Assembly (NCBI RefSeq): GCF_020382885.2
Contig: NC_058501.1
Location: 17,480,001 to 17,544,000, forward strand
Length of the DNA stretch: 64,000 bases
Source: Scatophagus argus
Lineage: Eukaryota; Chordata; Actinopteri; Scatophagidae
Direction: 5' to 3'
The translations under genes were made by a program, and so were the position numbers. Positions 29,672-41,080 of this stretch are shown here, piece by piece (the stretch's first letter is position 1; each line of letters begins with the position of its first letter). Below the pieces are notes generated by a model, which saw nothing but the letters and a program-made list of their open reading frames with translations, made no database searches and was not told the DNA's origin.

Positions 29672-32300
29672 GGTAGGTGAGCTGCTGAGAGGTGATTTTT
29701 TTTCCCCTTTACCTAACATCGCATGTGTGTCCTACATCTGACTGGTGCACGACGGGTTAAATTCTGCAGTTTTTTGGATGATGCGCTTCGGCTGTCCCAG
29801 CCCGGAGGTGACTGATTAGACTTTGAGCTGTGAGGTTTATCACCAACTAACACGTTATGCTGTCACTGAGGAGAGGTGTGAAAATACCGTTTACTGCCTG
29901 AACGGTCCCGGGATGGAGCCTGCTTAGAATTCAGTGGATATTTTATATTCATATCTCAGCCTCCTGGGATTCAGGTGGCCAAAAACAAAATGCAGATTTC
30001 ATTTTGATGATGACAAGACAAGATGATGTCAGATGTTTCTCTTACTGCCTTTTGAATTAAAACAGGTATGTTCAGTCTAAGCTGGCCATTAGTTTGATTG
30101 TAATACCTGACTGTCACCATTTTTATCATTATTATCACAGGGAAGTGTAATATTTCACAGTCTTGTTCTTCTAAAGCTGCCGTCTGTATGGTAGTTATGT
30201 GGTCTAAAGGCTAAATGTTCTGTGCAGTTGACTCTTAAAAGCTTAATAGCATCCATTATCTGACAGGGGGCTCCAGCCTAAAGGCTCTCCGGCTACGTTG
30301 CCTACGCCTGCAGTGTGCTGCTCACAGACTGTGGGCAGAGCTGCATGAAGGTCCAGGCACACAAGAGCAATTGCTGTTATAATCTCGTCTGTACCATAAA
30401 ATTCCACGTCTCCTGTGCTCTTGTCTTAGTGCGTTTACCAATTCTGCTCACAGCTCCACGGCTCCTCCACGCCAGCTCCTCCCTCACGCCCACTGATTTT
30501 AATGAATCTGACAGGTGCAAGCAATATGGTGGAAACCTGTCGTATCCTTTAGTTCACTGCAGCCAGTTTTTGGAGGAAAAAATAGGTTGCCAGCTGCTGC
30601 AGGCTTCCTATCAAATACAAACTTTGGAAATTCTATATTTTGATTTTGTCTAGACAGGATTTTCTGGTAGTTTGATTGTTGTTTCCCTGCATCATCTCTG
30701 TCTGAAACATGATATGGGTCGGGGGACATTTGGGATCTTTGAAGTGGAAAATCAGAAATGTTTTAATTTTGAATGCATGTCGTTTAGAAAAAAGGAAAAA
30801 CCCATATTTGTCTGAAAGTGGTGAACCTCTTCAGCCATTTTGACACAAGTCTCTTCATGCAGCTATTTTTTTCTATTGTCGCCTCATGATTTATAAATGT
30901 CTAGTGCTGTGAGAAGAGGGTACTGTGCATCTGTGTGTGCACACTCACCTAAGCTCACTTCTAGCATGCTTGTCCTCTTTCCCCCTCTTCTCATCATTTG
31001 TGCAAGGAAAATGAGTAAAGTAAAAATGAAAGAGAAATGATGAAGGGTAAAGACACAGAGGGTACTTTGTAGGGTCCCCACATCTGCAGTCATTTCCGCC
31101 TCTTTAAAGCCTGTGGACAAAGACGTTTCTGTCCTTCCAGTAAGAAGCGAGTTTGGAGTTAGAAGGAACACAGATGCAGGCTTTGATTTCAGAGTGGGAT
31201 GCACTGACTTGGATTATATAATATAAGGAGGAGGTGAGGATGAAAGAGACATAATAAAGAGAGAGAGAGAGAGAAAGAAAGAGATCCTGAGAGCAACGCA
31301 AAGAAAAAAGAGGTAAATGAGAGAGCTGTCCCGAGATAGAGAGCAGAGGATTCGGCTTGAGAGGAGTCATACTGAGAAGGCAAAATGTGGTGGAAAGAAA
31401 GCGAGAGATGATATGAAGCTGTCAAAGAGGCATAGAAAGTTCAGAAAGACAAGCAGAGGAGGACAGGTAGACTTGAACGGCGTTGCAATGGTGGTAGAAA
31501 ATAACACTTGGAGATGGGAGAATGGTGACAAAAGTGAGAAAAGTGAAGCTAAGTGAAGGGAGAGAAAGCGAAGGAAGAACAGCAGATGGCATGTTTTTTT
31601 CATGGTTTGCAGCCCAAAGGACATCACGTGAATATAATATAGCTCATTGCATGTGTTTTCATGTGCTTGCATGTTTGTGCTCAGTGACGCAGCCCCTGAA
31701 GTGGCCTCAAATGCTCCAAATTACGCAGAAACGAAGGAGATTTCAGATTTCTTGCTTCACAGATCTTGCAGCAAAACACCAGATTGGCTGTGATGACTCC
31801 ACGAGGCCTATGCTGCTATGACAGATGGACACAGTTCACTTTTTTTCTTCAGAGCCAACTAGTCCTACACCTCAGGTCGCTGCATTAATTAAATGCTGAT
31901 GGCTACAGGGGGTCAAACGGTAGTTTTTCAGTTGGAATTTACAAGCACTATGAGATGCAGTAGCCTGAAAAAATGATGCAGTGATTCTTCTCAAAGCTTG
32001 AGAATAGGGCAAGATTCCCGAAATAAGGATGGGGACTGCAGTTAAAAAAAAAACAAAAAAAAAAAACATTGGAATTTGAGTTATAGAGATGAGACATTGT
32101 TCTGTGTGACGCAGCTTTGTTTCATATTTTGTTTCAGATGCAATAAAATCAGCAGGCTTTTTGGCTTTGTGCCCAGAATGCAGAGGGTTGCGTGAGGTCT
32201 TCTGTGGAACAGCAACTTTGTTTGTCAAATTATGATACTGGGAAATGTTAATTATTTTCATCACACAAGCTGAGAAAAGGGCCTCTGTGCGATTACACAG

Positions 32301-32865
32301 ACAAATAAACAAAAGTATACAGACACTTCTTTATGGGGCTGTGTTTCAGGGGTTGGGCTCAGCCCCTTAGTTTCAGTGAAAGGAAATCTTAATGCTTCAG
32401 CATACCAAGACATTTTGAACAATGCTATGCTTCCAACTTTGTGGTTTGTTGTTGTGTGTTTGTTGAAGGCCCTTTTCTATTCCAGCATGACTGTGTCCCA
32501 GTGCACAAAACAAGTTCCACAAAGACATGGCTGGATGGGTTTGGTGTGGAAGAACTTGACTGGCCCACACAGAACCCTGACTTCGACCCTACTGAACACA
32601 TTTGGGATGAACTGGAATGGGGATTGAGAGCCAGTCCTTTTGGTCCAACATCAGTGTCTGACCTCACGAATGCTCTGCTGCATGAATGGATAAAAATTCC
32701 CGCAGAAACACTCCAAAATCTTGTGGAAAGCCTTCCCAGAAGAGTGGAAGCTGCTATAGCTGCAAATCTGTCTGTGAATTTAGAGTGCAATGTCATGAAT
32801 GTCCCTGTTGGCATAATGGTCAGGTGTCCCAGTACTGTTTACTATGTGGTGTATATTCATGGACG
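32301..32865 (+). mobile_element. Tc1/mariner-type DNA transposon remnant, internally deleted
   Basis: Near 32310 there is a diverged left-end-like string (ACAAAAGTATACAGACAC). The C-terminal half of a Tc1 transposase follows almost at once: SVKGNLNASAYQDILNNAM, then FQHDCVPVHK, then WPTQNPDFDPTEHIWDELE (the second and third catalytic carboxylates), ending in RRVEAAIAANL. Right after it comes a diverged right end, GGTCAGGTGTCCCAGTACTG. The N-terminal DNA-binding half is absent, and the reading frame shifts once around 32440-32465. It is not functional as a transposase. Confidence 0.75.
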
Positions 32866-33023
32866 ATTACAGACAGGTGGCAGACAGACACAAAGTGCAC
32901 TTGTAAGCTTACATGCAGTGTGAAGATGGCTTAATGCCTCGTCACTTCCAGCAGGAATGGGATGTCTTGTGATGTCTCTTGTGTTACAGTGAGACACTTT
33001 AATCTTTACTGCATGTTTATTAG

Positions 33024-33198
33024 CTGCTGCAAAGTGCGACAGAGAGCACTGCAGGTGTTCCCTCCCAGTCCCCTCCTGGGCTAACAGCAGAAAAATCTCT
33101 TTCGCACAAACCCTCTTGATGTGTTGCCTCAGATGCCTCAGTGTAGCAGAAGACAGTTCGCATCATCATCATAATCCTCTCGGCGCTGCAGTTAATCA
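33024..33198 (+). repeat. Duplicated non-coding block, copy A
   Basis: CTGCTGC...GAGCACTGCAGGTGTT, CCCCTCCTGGGCT, CTTGATGTGTTGCCTC and GCAGTTAAT appear in the same order in copy B at 34001-34180, about 977 bp away. Identity is partial, so the duplication is old or the copies are under different constraint. No open reading frame is shared. Confidence 0.75.
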
Positions 33199-33794
33199 CA
33201 GTTCTTCTTATGGTAAAATAACTTCTTTTTTTATTTATCCCATTTCATTTGTACATTTCTCACTGGCACCTTGCAGCAACTTAGATCACCACAATTTGAA
33301 TGAAGTTAACATTCATGAATTATTCTGTGTTTTAATCCAGACACATAATCAATAGACAATCCTTGACAGTGATCCAAAAGCAGTTGGCCTTGGTAAACAT
33401 GCACATATACTTAAAAGGGAAGAGCCACTTAAAGACATAAATGCCTTTTGTTTTGACCTTTAAACAACATTAACTTTGACCAATGAATGTGCGCATGAAT
33501 CTGCTTTTAAACTGAGCTCAGGTATTCTATTACATTACAAAGATACAGCCATTGGCTTTCTTTGTAAATGTTGCCCCGCAGGCTATTTTTTTAAGGCTGA
33601 AGTCCAATAATAACCTCCATGCAATGGCAGATAAATTGAATTTACTGGAACAGCATGATTCTCTGCAGATCTTCAGGGAAGGTTTTGTTTAGATTTGTAG
33701 TGTGATTAGATAGCCTAAATTAATTTTTAATGCACCTTAAAGAACATATACAACAACATACACGAAAGCAAGAAAAAAAGAAAGAATGAAAATG

Positions 33795-33911
33795 ACAGAA
33801 CAGTCTGATTTAAACTTGCATACATTAAAGAAAGGGCTTCTTTAATGTATATACATTTTTTTAAAAGAAAAGTTTCTTTAATGTATGCAAGTTTAAATCA
33901 GACTGTTTTGT
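33795..33911. repeat. 39-bp near-perfect inverted repeat
   Basis: Arm 33795-33833 (ACAGAACAGTCTGATTTAAA... to ...TTAAAGAAA) is the reverse complement of 33873-33911 with a single mismatch. The 39-bp spacer contains a further partial copy (CTTTAATGTATATACATT). It could be a fold-back element or palindromic remnant; no coding is present. Confidence 0.9.
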
Positions 33912-34000
33912 ATGAATTATGAAACATATTCATACAATAATTATTTCTGTTTTGCTTTCACTTTGTGTTGTATAGATAACCTTGACTGAATGCTACTTAT

Positions 34001-34180
34001 CTGCTGCACTGTCTGACTGTGAGCACTGCAGGTGTTTCCTCCTGTCCCCTCCTGGGCTTTTAAAATGAAAACCGCAGGAAAGTTTCTTTTTGCTCCAACC
34101 CCTTGATGTATTGCCTCTGATGTCTGAGCACAGAAGAAAGGCGTTCATATCATCAATATCCCCTCAGCGATGCAATTAAT
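34001..34180 (+). repeat. Duplicated non-coding block, copy B
   Basis: Partner of copy A (33024-33198). The shared ordered segments are listed there; after GCAATTAATCGG the similarity stops. Confidence 0.75.
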
Positions 34181-34847
34181 CGGGATTCGCCTCAGTTACC
34201 TTCACAGAGGCTTGTGAAAATGCCACGTTCTGGGCGTTTTACTGTTTTACGCTCACTTACACAAAGACCTTTTTTAAACAACAATGTATTTTGCTGCTGT
34301 GAGAGATTTGTGTCCTTCTTTAAACTTTGTAACGAGAGGCTTATGGGAAATTTTACGTCGTGATTGAAGGAACCTTTCAGAATTATGAGTCAATTTATTT
34401 CTAAATTGGCTGCTGACATTTTTCTATTCGATTATTGACATGAAACTAATGGCAGCAGCCACGGTACAGCAAAACATTTCTAGTATAAAGACAAACTGTC
34501 TTTTTAAATTAAAAGCAACAAAATTAACACTAAGAAACACTAAACCACGCTTTCAGGTCCTCGCTGTGTGTGTCTCAGCGGACGCTTCAGTCATCACAGT
34601 GTGATATCATCCAGGGGTGAAGTCACAGACCAGTTTCACTGTGAATAAGCAACAGGCTCAATCTGTCACCTGCACACATACAAAAATAGAAAAGTGTGGA
34701 CTACAAACACGTTCAAGTAAAAAAGGATAAATATGTACAAATACAAAGGCTGTGAAATTGTATTGCCTGTTATGTTTACTTTCTGCGAACACACACGTCA
34801 TCTTCTTCTTCTTCTTTCTCTCTGTAGGAACAAAAGAACCAGCCAGG

Positions 34848-37800
34848 ATGGCGACAGTCTGTGTGATCGCGTTCAGCTTTCTGCTTGCCACGGGTACATT
34901 AAGAAATATGAGAGATGCTGTTCCCTCCAGCAGTGTTTCAAATATGGAAATTGTGTCTTTTTCAACCGATGTGCTTGTACAGTTTTTTGGTAGCCGGATG
35001 TGCTACACTGTCTTATTTGCTCAGGAAACACTGCAATATTTCATAGTTTCAGTTAAGTCTGAGGAGGCTCAGTTTGTCTAATAGACAATGTGTTAAGTAA
35101 TACAGAAGAATACAGATAGATAATATTTTTGTTTCAATAGAGAGGAGAAGGACTCAGACTGATGAACCGATGAAATGAGTTTTACTGATATCATTCATAA
35201 TTTATGTTTCCTTTCTTCTTTGCTGACAGCTCTTTCTGCCCCTGTGAAAGGTAAGACAGTGTGCACCAGTGCATCGTATGTAATGTTTAGGTCACTCATT
35301 AATTAGAAATTAGAAATCTTTCTTGCCATCTTATGTGTTTGTCAATGCTTCTTCCTTCCTATGTCCATCATATAATCCAGTCAATGAGGACTCTATTACA
35401 TTGTTCCATGGGGAGGATTTCCACATCATGCTGCCCTCAGCTGGATTGGACGTCACATTTCGGAACAGGTCTGCTCCGAGGTCGGGTGATGTTCACTTCA
35501 TGCAGCATGGTGTCGTGGTCAACAGTCGGGCCAAACTCAACCAGCCCCTCAGCCACCTCATTATAGACGCTGTGGGCGAGGGAGACGAGGGCGTGTACAC
35601 CGTCAAGAATCCAGATAAGCCGGATGACGTCAGGCGCATTGTGCTTATAGTCCGAGGTACTGAATGACATTAGGAATCATACTGAAGCATAACCTCAACT
35701 GATATCACAGGCTGAATTTCAATTTGAAACTTTAATTTAAGATCAGATATAAAACTCAGATTCTTCAAATTCAACTTTATTAGCAGCAGTTCCTTTTTGA
35801 ATTGTCGATTTACATATCTACATCATAAAGTATAGTATAATTCCATTAATGCAACTATAAATTGCATTTTCAATACAATACAGACCAAATGGCAGAAAAT
35901 AATGTAAATGTAATAAAAATGTAATAACACTATATATAATGGTTAAAATTATTCAGTTATTAAACTAATGCATACATTTAGCATTCCAATAATATTTCAT
36001 ATGAGGATATGATATTTTATACTATAACACTCAGAGGTGCTAGCGTGCTTTTTACGTTTGATACTTTATGTACATTTTGATGATGTAAAATATCAGAATA
36101 TTTTCTCCACCACTGAATGACATCAGACCTGCAACTCTAGGATGAAGAATGAGCCTCTTATATCTGATCTGGAGTCAGAGTCAGGGTATCGTAGGAGCTG
36201 ACATTTGTCCTGCTTTAATCATGCAGTCAGCAGCCGAATAAACCTCTCGGTTACACATCCTGTTTGTCCTCGGAGTGTTACGAGTTGCAGCAGTGTTGAC
36301 TTTGGACTCTGACAAGTAATTTTGATGAGATCAGACACACACACACACACACACATGCGAGAGAAGGATGGACTAATTAAAACATGCAGAAGGAGGAGTG
36401 GGCTGAAACCCAGCATGGATAAAAGCAACTGTGGAGTAGCAATATGTGGAAGTTGTGCCATATGGAGGGTGTAAAATGTTGCGATTTGATGAAGGGAGGT
36501 ATGCGTTTGTTTGTGTGCATGTGTGTGTGAGAGTGTGCTACAGCTGCCAGGCAGTAATTATGCAGCTCTTTAACCACCAGCCCACTCCTCTCTCCGTTTC
36601 TCCCTGCTGTTTTCCTGTCTTTATCTTGTCTTTTGTGTCTTTCCCTCTTTTTTGGTTTGTATCCCTACCCTTTCATTTCGGCTACCCTGATATTTTTGGA
36701 TCACTGCTCCATTCTCTGTAATCTTCCCCCTCTTTTTGCCACATCTGTCAAGCCACTCCCTCTTCCTCTGTTTTCCTCTCTCTCTCTCTCTTTGTTCTTT
36801 TATATCCCTATAAACTATTTCCATCAATTTTTCCATCACTCGAAGGAAATAAACTCTCTCTCTTTTCCTTCGCTTCTTTATGTTTAACTGTCAGGTACAA
36901 CTTCCTGTCCACTGTAATTAACCTTGTTGCTCCCTCATATTCAGGAACTAACGGTTTACCACCCTGCTTTTGCTTTCTAGATTGTTCCAATGAGCAAGTC
37001 ATTAAATATGGAGACAACTACCATATTCCCGTGTACGGGGTGTCTCCTCCCATCACCCTGGAGTACAGGCCCAGCGCTGTGGAGGCCAACCAGACGTCAA
37101 GGTAGAGTTAGCAAAATTCCACTCGTACTGACACACATGCACTACGATAGCGTGTCTCAGACTTATTCAGAAAACACTGAGGAAAGTTCATCTTGTTTGA
37201 CTTTGCTCCCTGCAGACCTGCTCTGATGTTGCTGACCAGCACAGGGATGTCCAGGGAGGGCTACCAGGGTCGAATCAGTGTCAGCGAGCGCCAGGTCACC
37301 CTCAGTGCTGTCACGGGTGCAGACGAAGGTAGCTACACTGTCAGGGATGCTAAAGGGGATATCCAGAGGAAAGTTTGTCTCAACGTCAGAGGTGAGAGCA
37401 CAAATGAAGACAGGTCAGGTGGTTTTTCTTGTTCCATGTTTGACCTGTTTTAACCGACCAGCAGCACCCCTTCGTCAGGATGTTGTAGTTGTTTCCTCTC
37501 TAGTTATAGCGCTCCTGTTGTCTGCCATAATGGCTTTTTAAAGACCCAAACGTTAATGGATTTTAGCCGGCTAATGCATTTTAGATGATCCATGGGCCTG
37601 TAAAGAGAGCCCTGTTGTATTTATTGTACGTCCTTCCTTTTCCTGTCTGTCTTTCTGTGTCTCAGAGCACCAAAACTTTGTGACCTTGCCATACGGTAAA
37701 AGACTGAAGATCAGCTTGATCCTCAACAGTTCCCTGGTCCATCTTTACTACAGCCCGGACAAAAACCCTATACCTCATCTGCTGCTTGACAAGGGAGAAT

Positions 37801-38429
37801 TTACAAGTGTAACTGGAGCCTCTTATTTATTATTATTATTCCCACCACTGTTGTTTTTAAATGCTTTCTGTCAGAATTGTGTACCGCATATATATTTTAA
37901 CAAATGCAAAATATGACTAGTTAATAGTGAGTTCATATTCTGTTACAAAACTTGTACCAGGGTTTCCTGCAGTGTTTTATAGTGGGGGGGGGGGCACCTC
38001 ATCTCAAACAAGTACCATATAGACAAAGATCATAAAATATTAATGCAGTGTTATGAAATATGAAAAACAACCTTTAGAGAAGGATCTTAGTATCATAACA
38101 ATATTTAACAATACATTATGTGTTTGCTTTGGGCCCACCAATAAGTTTGGACACCCCTGCTTTAGAGAACAAACAGCATTGTTTAGTGCCACATCATTAC
38201 GCCATTGAGTATATAATGTACCTTTTATGGAGAAACAGAAGCCCTCGTTTGCAAAATACAGTGTATTATGAAATATATATGTGTGTGTTCATAATTATGT
38301 AAGGCAAAATACACAAGCATTCATAAGCCAAACAGTTATTATGACCCACCTTTGTTCCAGTGTGTACTCTTAAGTTCTCTTACTCTTAAGTACTTAAGTA
38401 CTCTTGAATTTCCCTCGGGATCAAAAAAG

Positions 38430-38499
<70 letters not shown>

Positions 38500-40721
38500 A
38501 GTTAACTTCAAAGTTTAAGTCTTAGTGTGTTAGGTGTATAAATGTACTAATGTACTTTTCTTTCTAGGCCCGAGCTGACTTGGGTCTCGAGGACCGTCTC
38601 ACTATGGAAGGTTCATTGGTTTTTCTGGATCGGGTCAAGGCAGCAGATGCAGGCCAGTTCAAAATCACTGACATACTGGGGTTCCCTGTGTCCAACATCC
38701 ACCTGGAAGTTCTGCGTAAGGAGGGGCATGGGGCTTAGAGGGAAAAGTTGAAAAATGACTGATTATATTGTTGTGATAGCTGCTGATGGCTGATGGTATC
38801 AAAATAATTGTTTTGTAGCTAAAAAAAAATTAAAAAAGAATAATGCCTTTCTTTTGTCTACTGTATTCAAACACCCTTTGTGGAATTTCAACATGTCAAT
38901 GAAAGGTCAGTTGAATTATTTACTCTCCCACTCCTGTCCTTCTCTCCCCTTTCCCGTAATGCCTCCATGCAGCTTACAAGCTGGAGACATTGTATGTGGC
39001 CATCATTGCCCTATTGGGCCTGCTGGTTTTCCTTCTGCTGGTTTGTCTGCTGTCCTGCCTGATCAAAGTGAAGAAGAGGGCCAAGAGGGCTGCTGCCCTG
39101 GAGAAGATTGCCCAGAATGCTGGCAAAGAGGACGAGGGAGAAGCCTTCAGACAGGTTGGAGGGACACTTGACAATGTTTTGCTGCTGCTGCTGCTGATGA
39201 TGATGTATATCCTGATATAATGAGTATTGTTTTGTACGCATCTTCACAGGTGGTCAAGAATATCACCAAACTCAGTGAAGAATCCAAGCATTCTCAGGCA
39301 GACATTACAGAGAAATCTCAGAGCACTGAGGTTGACATTAAAGTAAGGATATGTGATATTTCTGCTCTTAAAACAGAGTCGTTGAGAGGTTTTAATGATG
39401 TCTCCATTTTTATGCTGTTTTCTGCGTTCAGACAGCTGCAGCTTATTCAGAATGCTGCTGCTAGAGTCCTCTCTAAGATCAACAAAGTGGATCACATCAG
39501 TCCAGGTCTCAGATCTTTGCAGTGGCTTCCTGTGTGCCAAGGAATTGTTTTTCCTAGTATTACTGTTGGTTTATAAAGCGCTGAATTGTTTAAGGGCAAA
39601 AAAAATCTCTGAACTGCTACTATGTCATGAACCATCCAGACCTCTCAGGTCTTCTGGGACAGCTGTGCGCAAAGTCCTTGGAGATGTAACTAAACAAGGA
39701 GAAACAGCGTTCACTTGTTATTCACCACATAAGAACAAACTCCCAGAAAACCTGACCTGAGGTCTGTTCCAACCCTCACTTATTTTAAATTAAAGCTTAA
39801 AACTTTTCTGTTTGCCACTGTTATTAAATTAAATTTGGGACAGTTTATTCCTTTCTTGCACTGCACCGTAGACTGACTTTTATTGTCTTGTTTCTTTCGA
39901 TTTTAGTGCATTATTATCTTCCATTTTATTTTACTCTTTTTAAATCATATTTGTATGTTCCCTTTATATTACCCTGTATGTCTGTTCATATGTTTTGCCC
40001 TCTGTAAAGCACATTGAATTGTCATGTGGTTGAAAGGCACTATACAAATAATCTTACCTTGCTGTCTGTTTGAACTTAGGGTCTGGAGGTTTCTTCTAAA
40101 GAGGTTGGAGTCAATAACCTCGAGACCAGTGACTCTGGCGTTGGCTTCAACACTGCCCTCCCACTGGACACTGACACTGATGTCCCCGATCAAATCTCTG
40201 AGTCTGTGGCTGTAAGCATCTCTGTTGCCCCTGAAACCAAACCAAGTCCACCATCTGCTGCCGAGTCCAAGCCAAGCACTCAACCAATTATGGAAATTAA
40301 GCCCAGTCCTGCAGTTGAAACTGAAGCCGAGACCAAGAAAACCCCCGATCAGCCAGAGGAAGCAAAGTTGGGTGTGTCTGAACCAGCAGATGTTAAGCTC
40401 AGCCCAGCCCCAAGCCCTGAACCCAAGGCTGGACTGAGTCCAGCTGATCTAAAGCCTGCACCCAGTCCAAGCCCAGAGCCAAAACCAGCTGTTGCTAAAG
40501 CCACCACTCCCACACCTGAGCCCCCCAAACTGACCACACCAGAACCTATTACCAACGGTACACCTGAGCTAGGTCCAGATTCCAAACCAAGCCCAGATCA
40601 CGCTGATATTATTGGAGAATCAGCTCCAAAAGCAGCTCCTGTTAAAACCCCTGAAGTGGAGCTGAAAGCCAGCAAAGATGGCAATGAGGCTGAGGATTCA
40701 ACCACCGCCACTGCCACCTGA
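34848..40721 (+). CDS. Unnamed type I membrane protein with three cysteine-poor Ig-like domains, 615 aa
   Basis: I do not recognise a named orthologue. Exons: 34848-34893, 35230-35250, 35381-35656, 36981-37101, 37216-37391, 37666-37808, 38568-38715, 38973-39154, 39250-39342, 40080-40721; every phase joins. Residues 1-16 ([16 protein letters not shown]) form a signal peptide. Three Ig-like domains follow (about 23-114, 115-213, 214-310), each ending in the beta-strand F pattern [18 protein letters not shown] or DAGQFKITD. There Val or Ile replaces the Cys of the classic DxGxYxC, and domain 1 has no Cys at all. A transmembrane helix spans about 317-341 ([20 protein letters not shown]), with a KVKKR stop-transfer. 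The cytoplasmic tail of about 270 aa is rich in Pro, Lys, Ser and Glu, with KPSP and SPEPK repeats. A surface receptor or adhesion role is inference from architecture only. Confidence 0.85.
35940..36118 (+). repeat. Fragment of 'ACTCAAGTACTTAAGTAC' repeat family
   Basis: The segment TTTTTACGTTTGATACTTTA-TGTACATTTTGATGATG matches the right half of the fuller copies at 55583-56130 and 58690-59085. It is diverged and lies in an intron of the Ig-like gene. Confidence 0.45.
38413..38499 (+). repeat. Retrotransposon-type tail with (ATCT)n microsatellite
   Basis: TTTCCCTCGGGATCAAAAAAGT is followed by about 17 units of ATCT (38431-38499). A TTCCCTCGGGATTAATAAAGT sequence running into (ATCT)n is a common 3' end of fish non-LTR elements. 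The body of the element is missing. It lies in an intron of the Ig-like gene. Confidence 0.6.
39418..40062 (+). mobile_element. L2/CR1-like LINE 3' fragment
   Basis: Translations in two frames give the usual end of this reverse transcriptase family: [13 protein letters not shown], then [14 protein letters not shown], then [17 protein letters not shown], then [11 protein letters not shown]. The 3' UTR ends in TGTAAAGCACATTGAATTG and GGCACTATACAAATAA, the typical fish L2-type tail. It is 5'-truncated and frameshifted, and sits in the last intron of the Ig-like gene just before the tail exon at 40080. Confidence 0.85.
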
Positions 40722-41074
40722 GAACTGCCCCAAAAATCCAAAAGGAAGCCCCACAGATTTTCTGCAACTACCACCACTGTAGACAATTGAACACCCCCTA
40801 CCAAATAATGAAGAAACCACTGAAACTGGGGCGAGGACTTCACTTCAGTTAAATGTGTCTCATGTCTGAACAAAGTATTACCTTGATAACGTTATCTCAC
40901 TTATCTTAACTAACACGTAACCTTTGAGACTTTCTGGGTCAGAAAATCTTCACACAACAAATGCAGTTTGTTGATTGTTAAACGTTTTAGTTGTGCACAC
41001 CTTGCAGCCTAATTTTTTGGTAACTTCACAGTAAAACAGTCAGACTTCAAATTAAATCATTTGCAGAGTTTACA

Positions 41075-41080
41075 AATAAA
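41075..41080 (+). terminator. Candidate polyadenylation signal of the Ig-like gene
   Basis: AATAAA lies 354 bp past the stop. A second AATAAA at about 43109 could serve a longer 3' UTR; sequence alone does not decide. Confidence 0.4.

Larger units (their letters stand above)
29672..34828. other. Putative first intron with repeats and a duplicated block
   Basis: No coding exon of a host gene is visible. Notable contents: a purine-rich stretch (31220-31570), an internally deleted Tc1-type transposon (32301-32865), two copies of a roughly 175-bp non-coding block (33024-33198 and 34001-34180) and a 39-bp inverted repeat (33795-33911). Confidence 0.5.

Noticed and set aside
33795-33911. Hairpin considered as a microRNA precursor
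   Set aside because: The 39-bp stem is nearly perfect with a 39-base loop and no bulges, unlike a typical pre-miRNA; its features fit a palindromic DNA remnant better.
38431-38499. Regular ATCT array considered as a CRISPR-like or satellite array
   Set aside because: The repeat unit is four bases with no spacers. It is a plain microsatellite at a retrotransposon tail in a eukaryotic genome.
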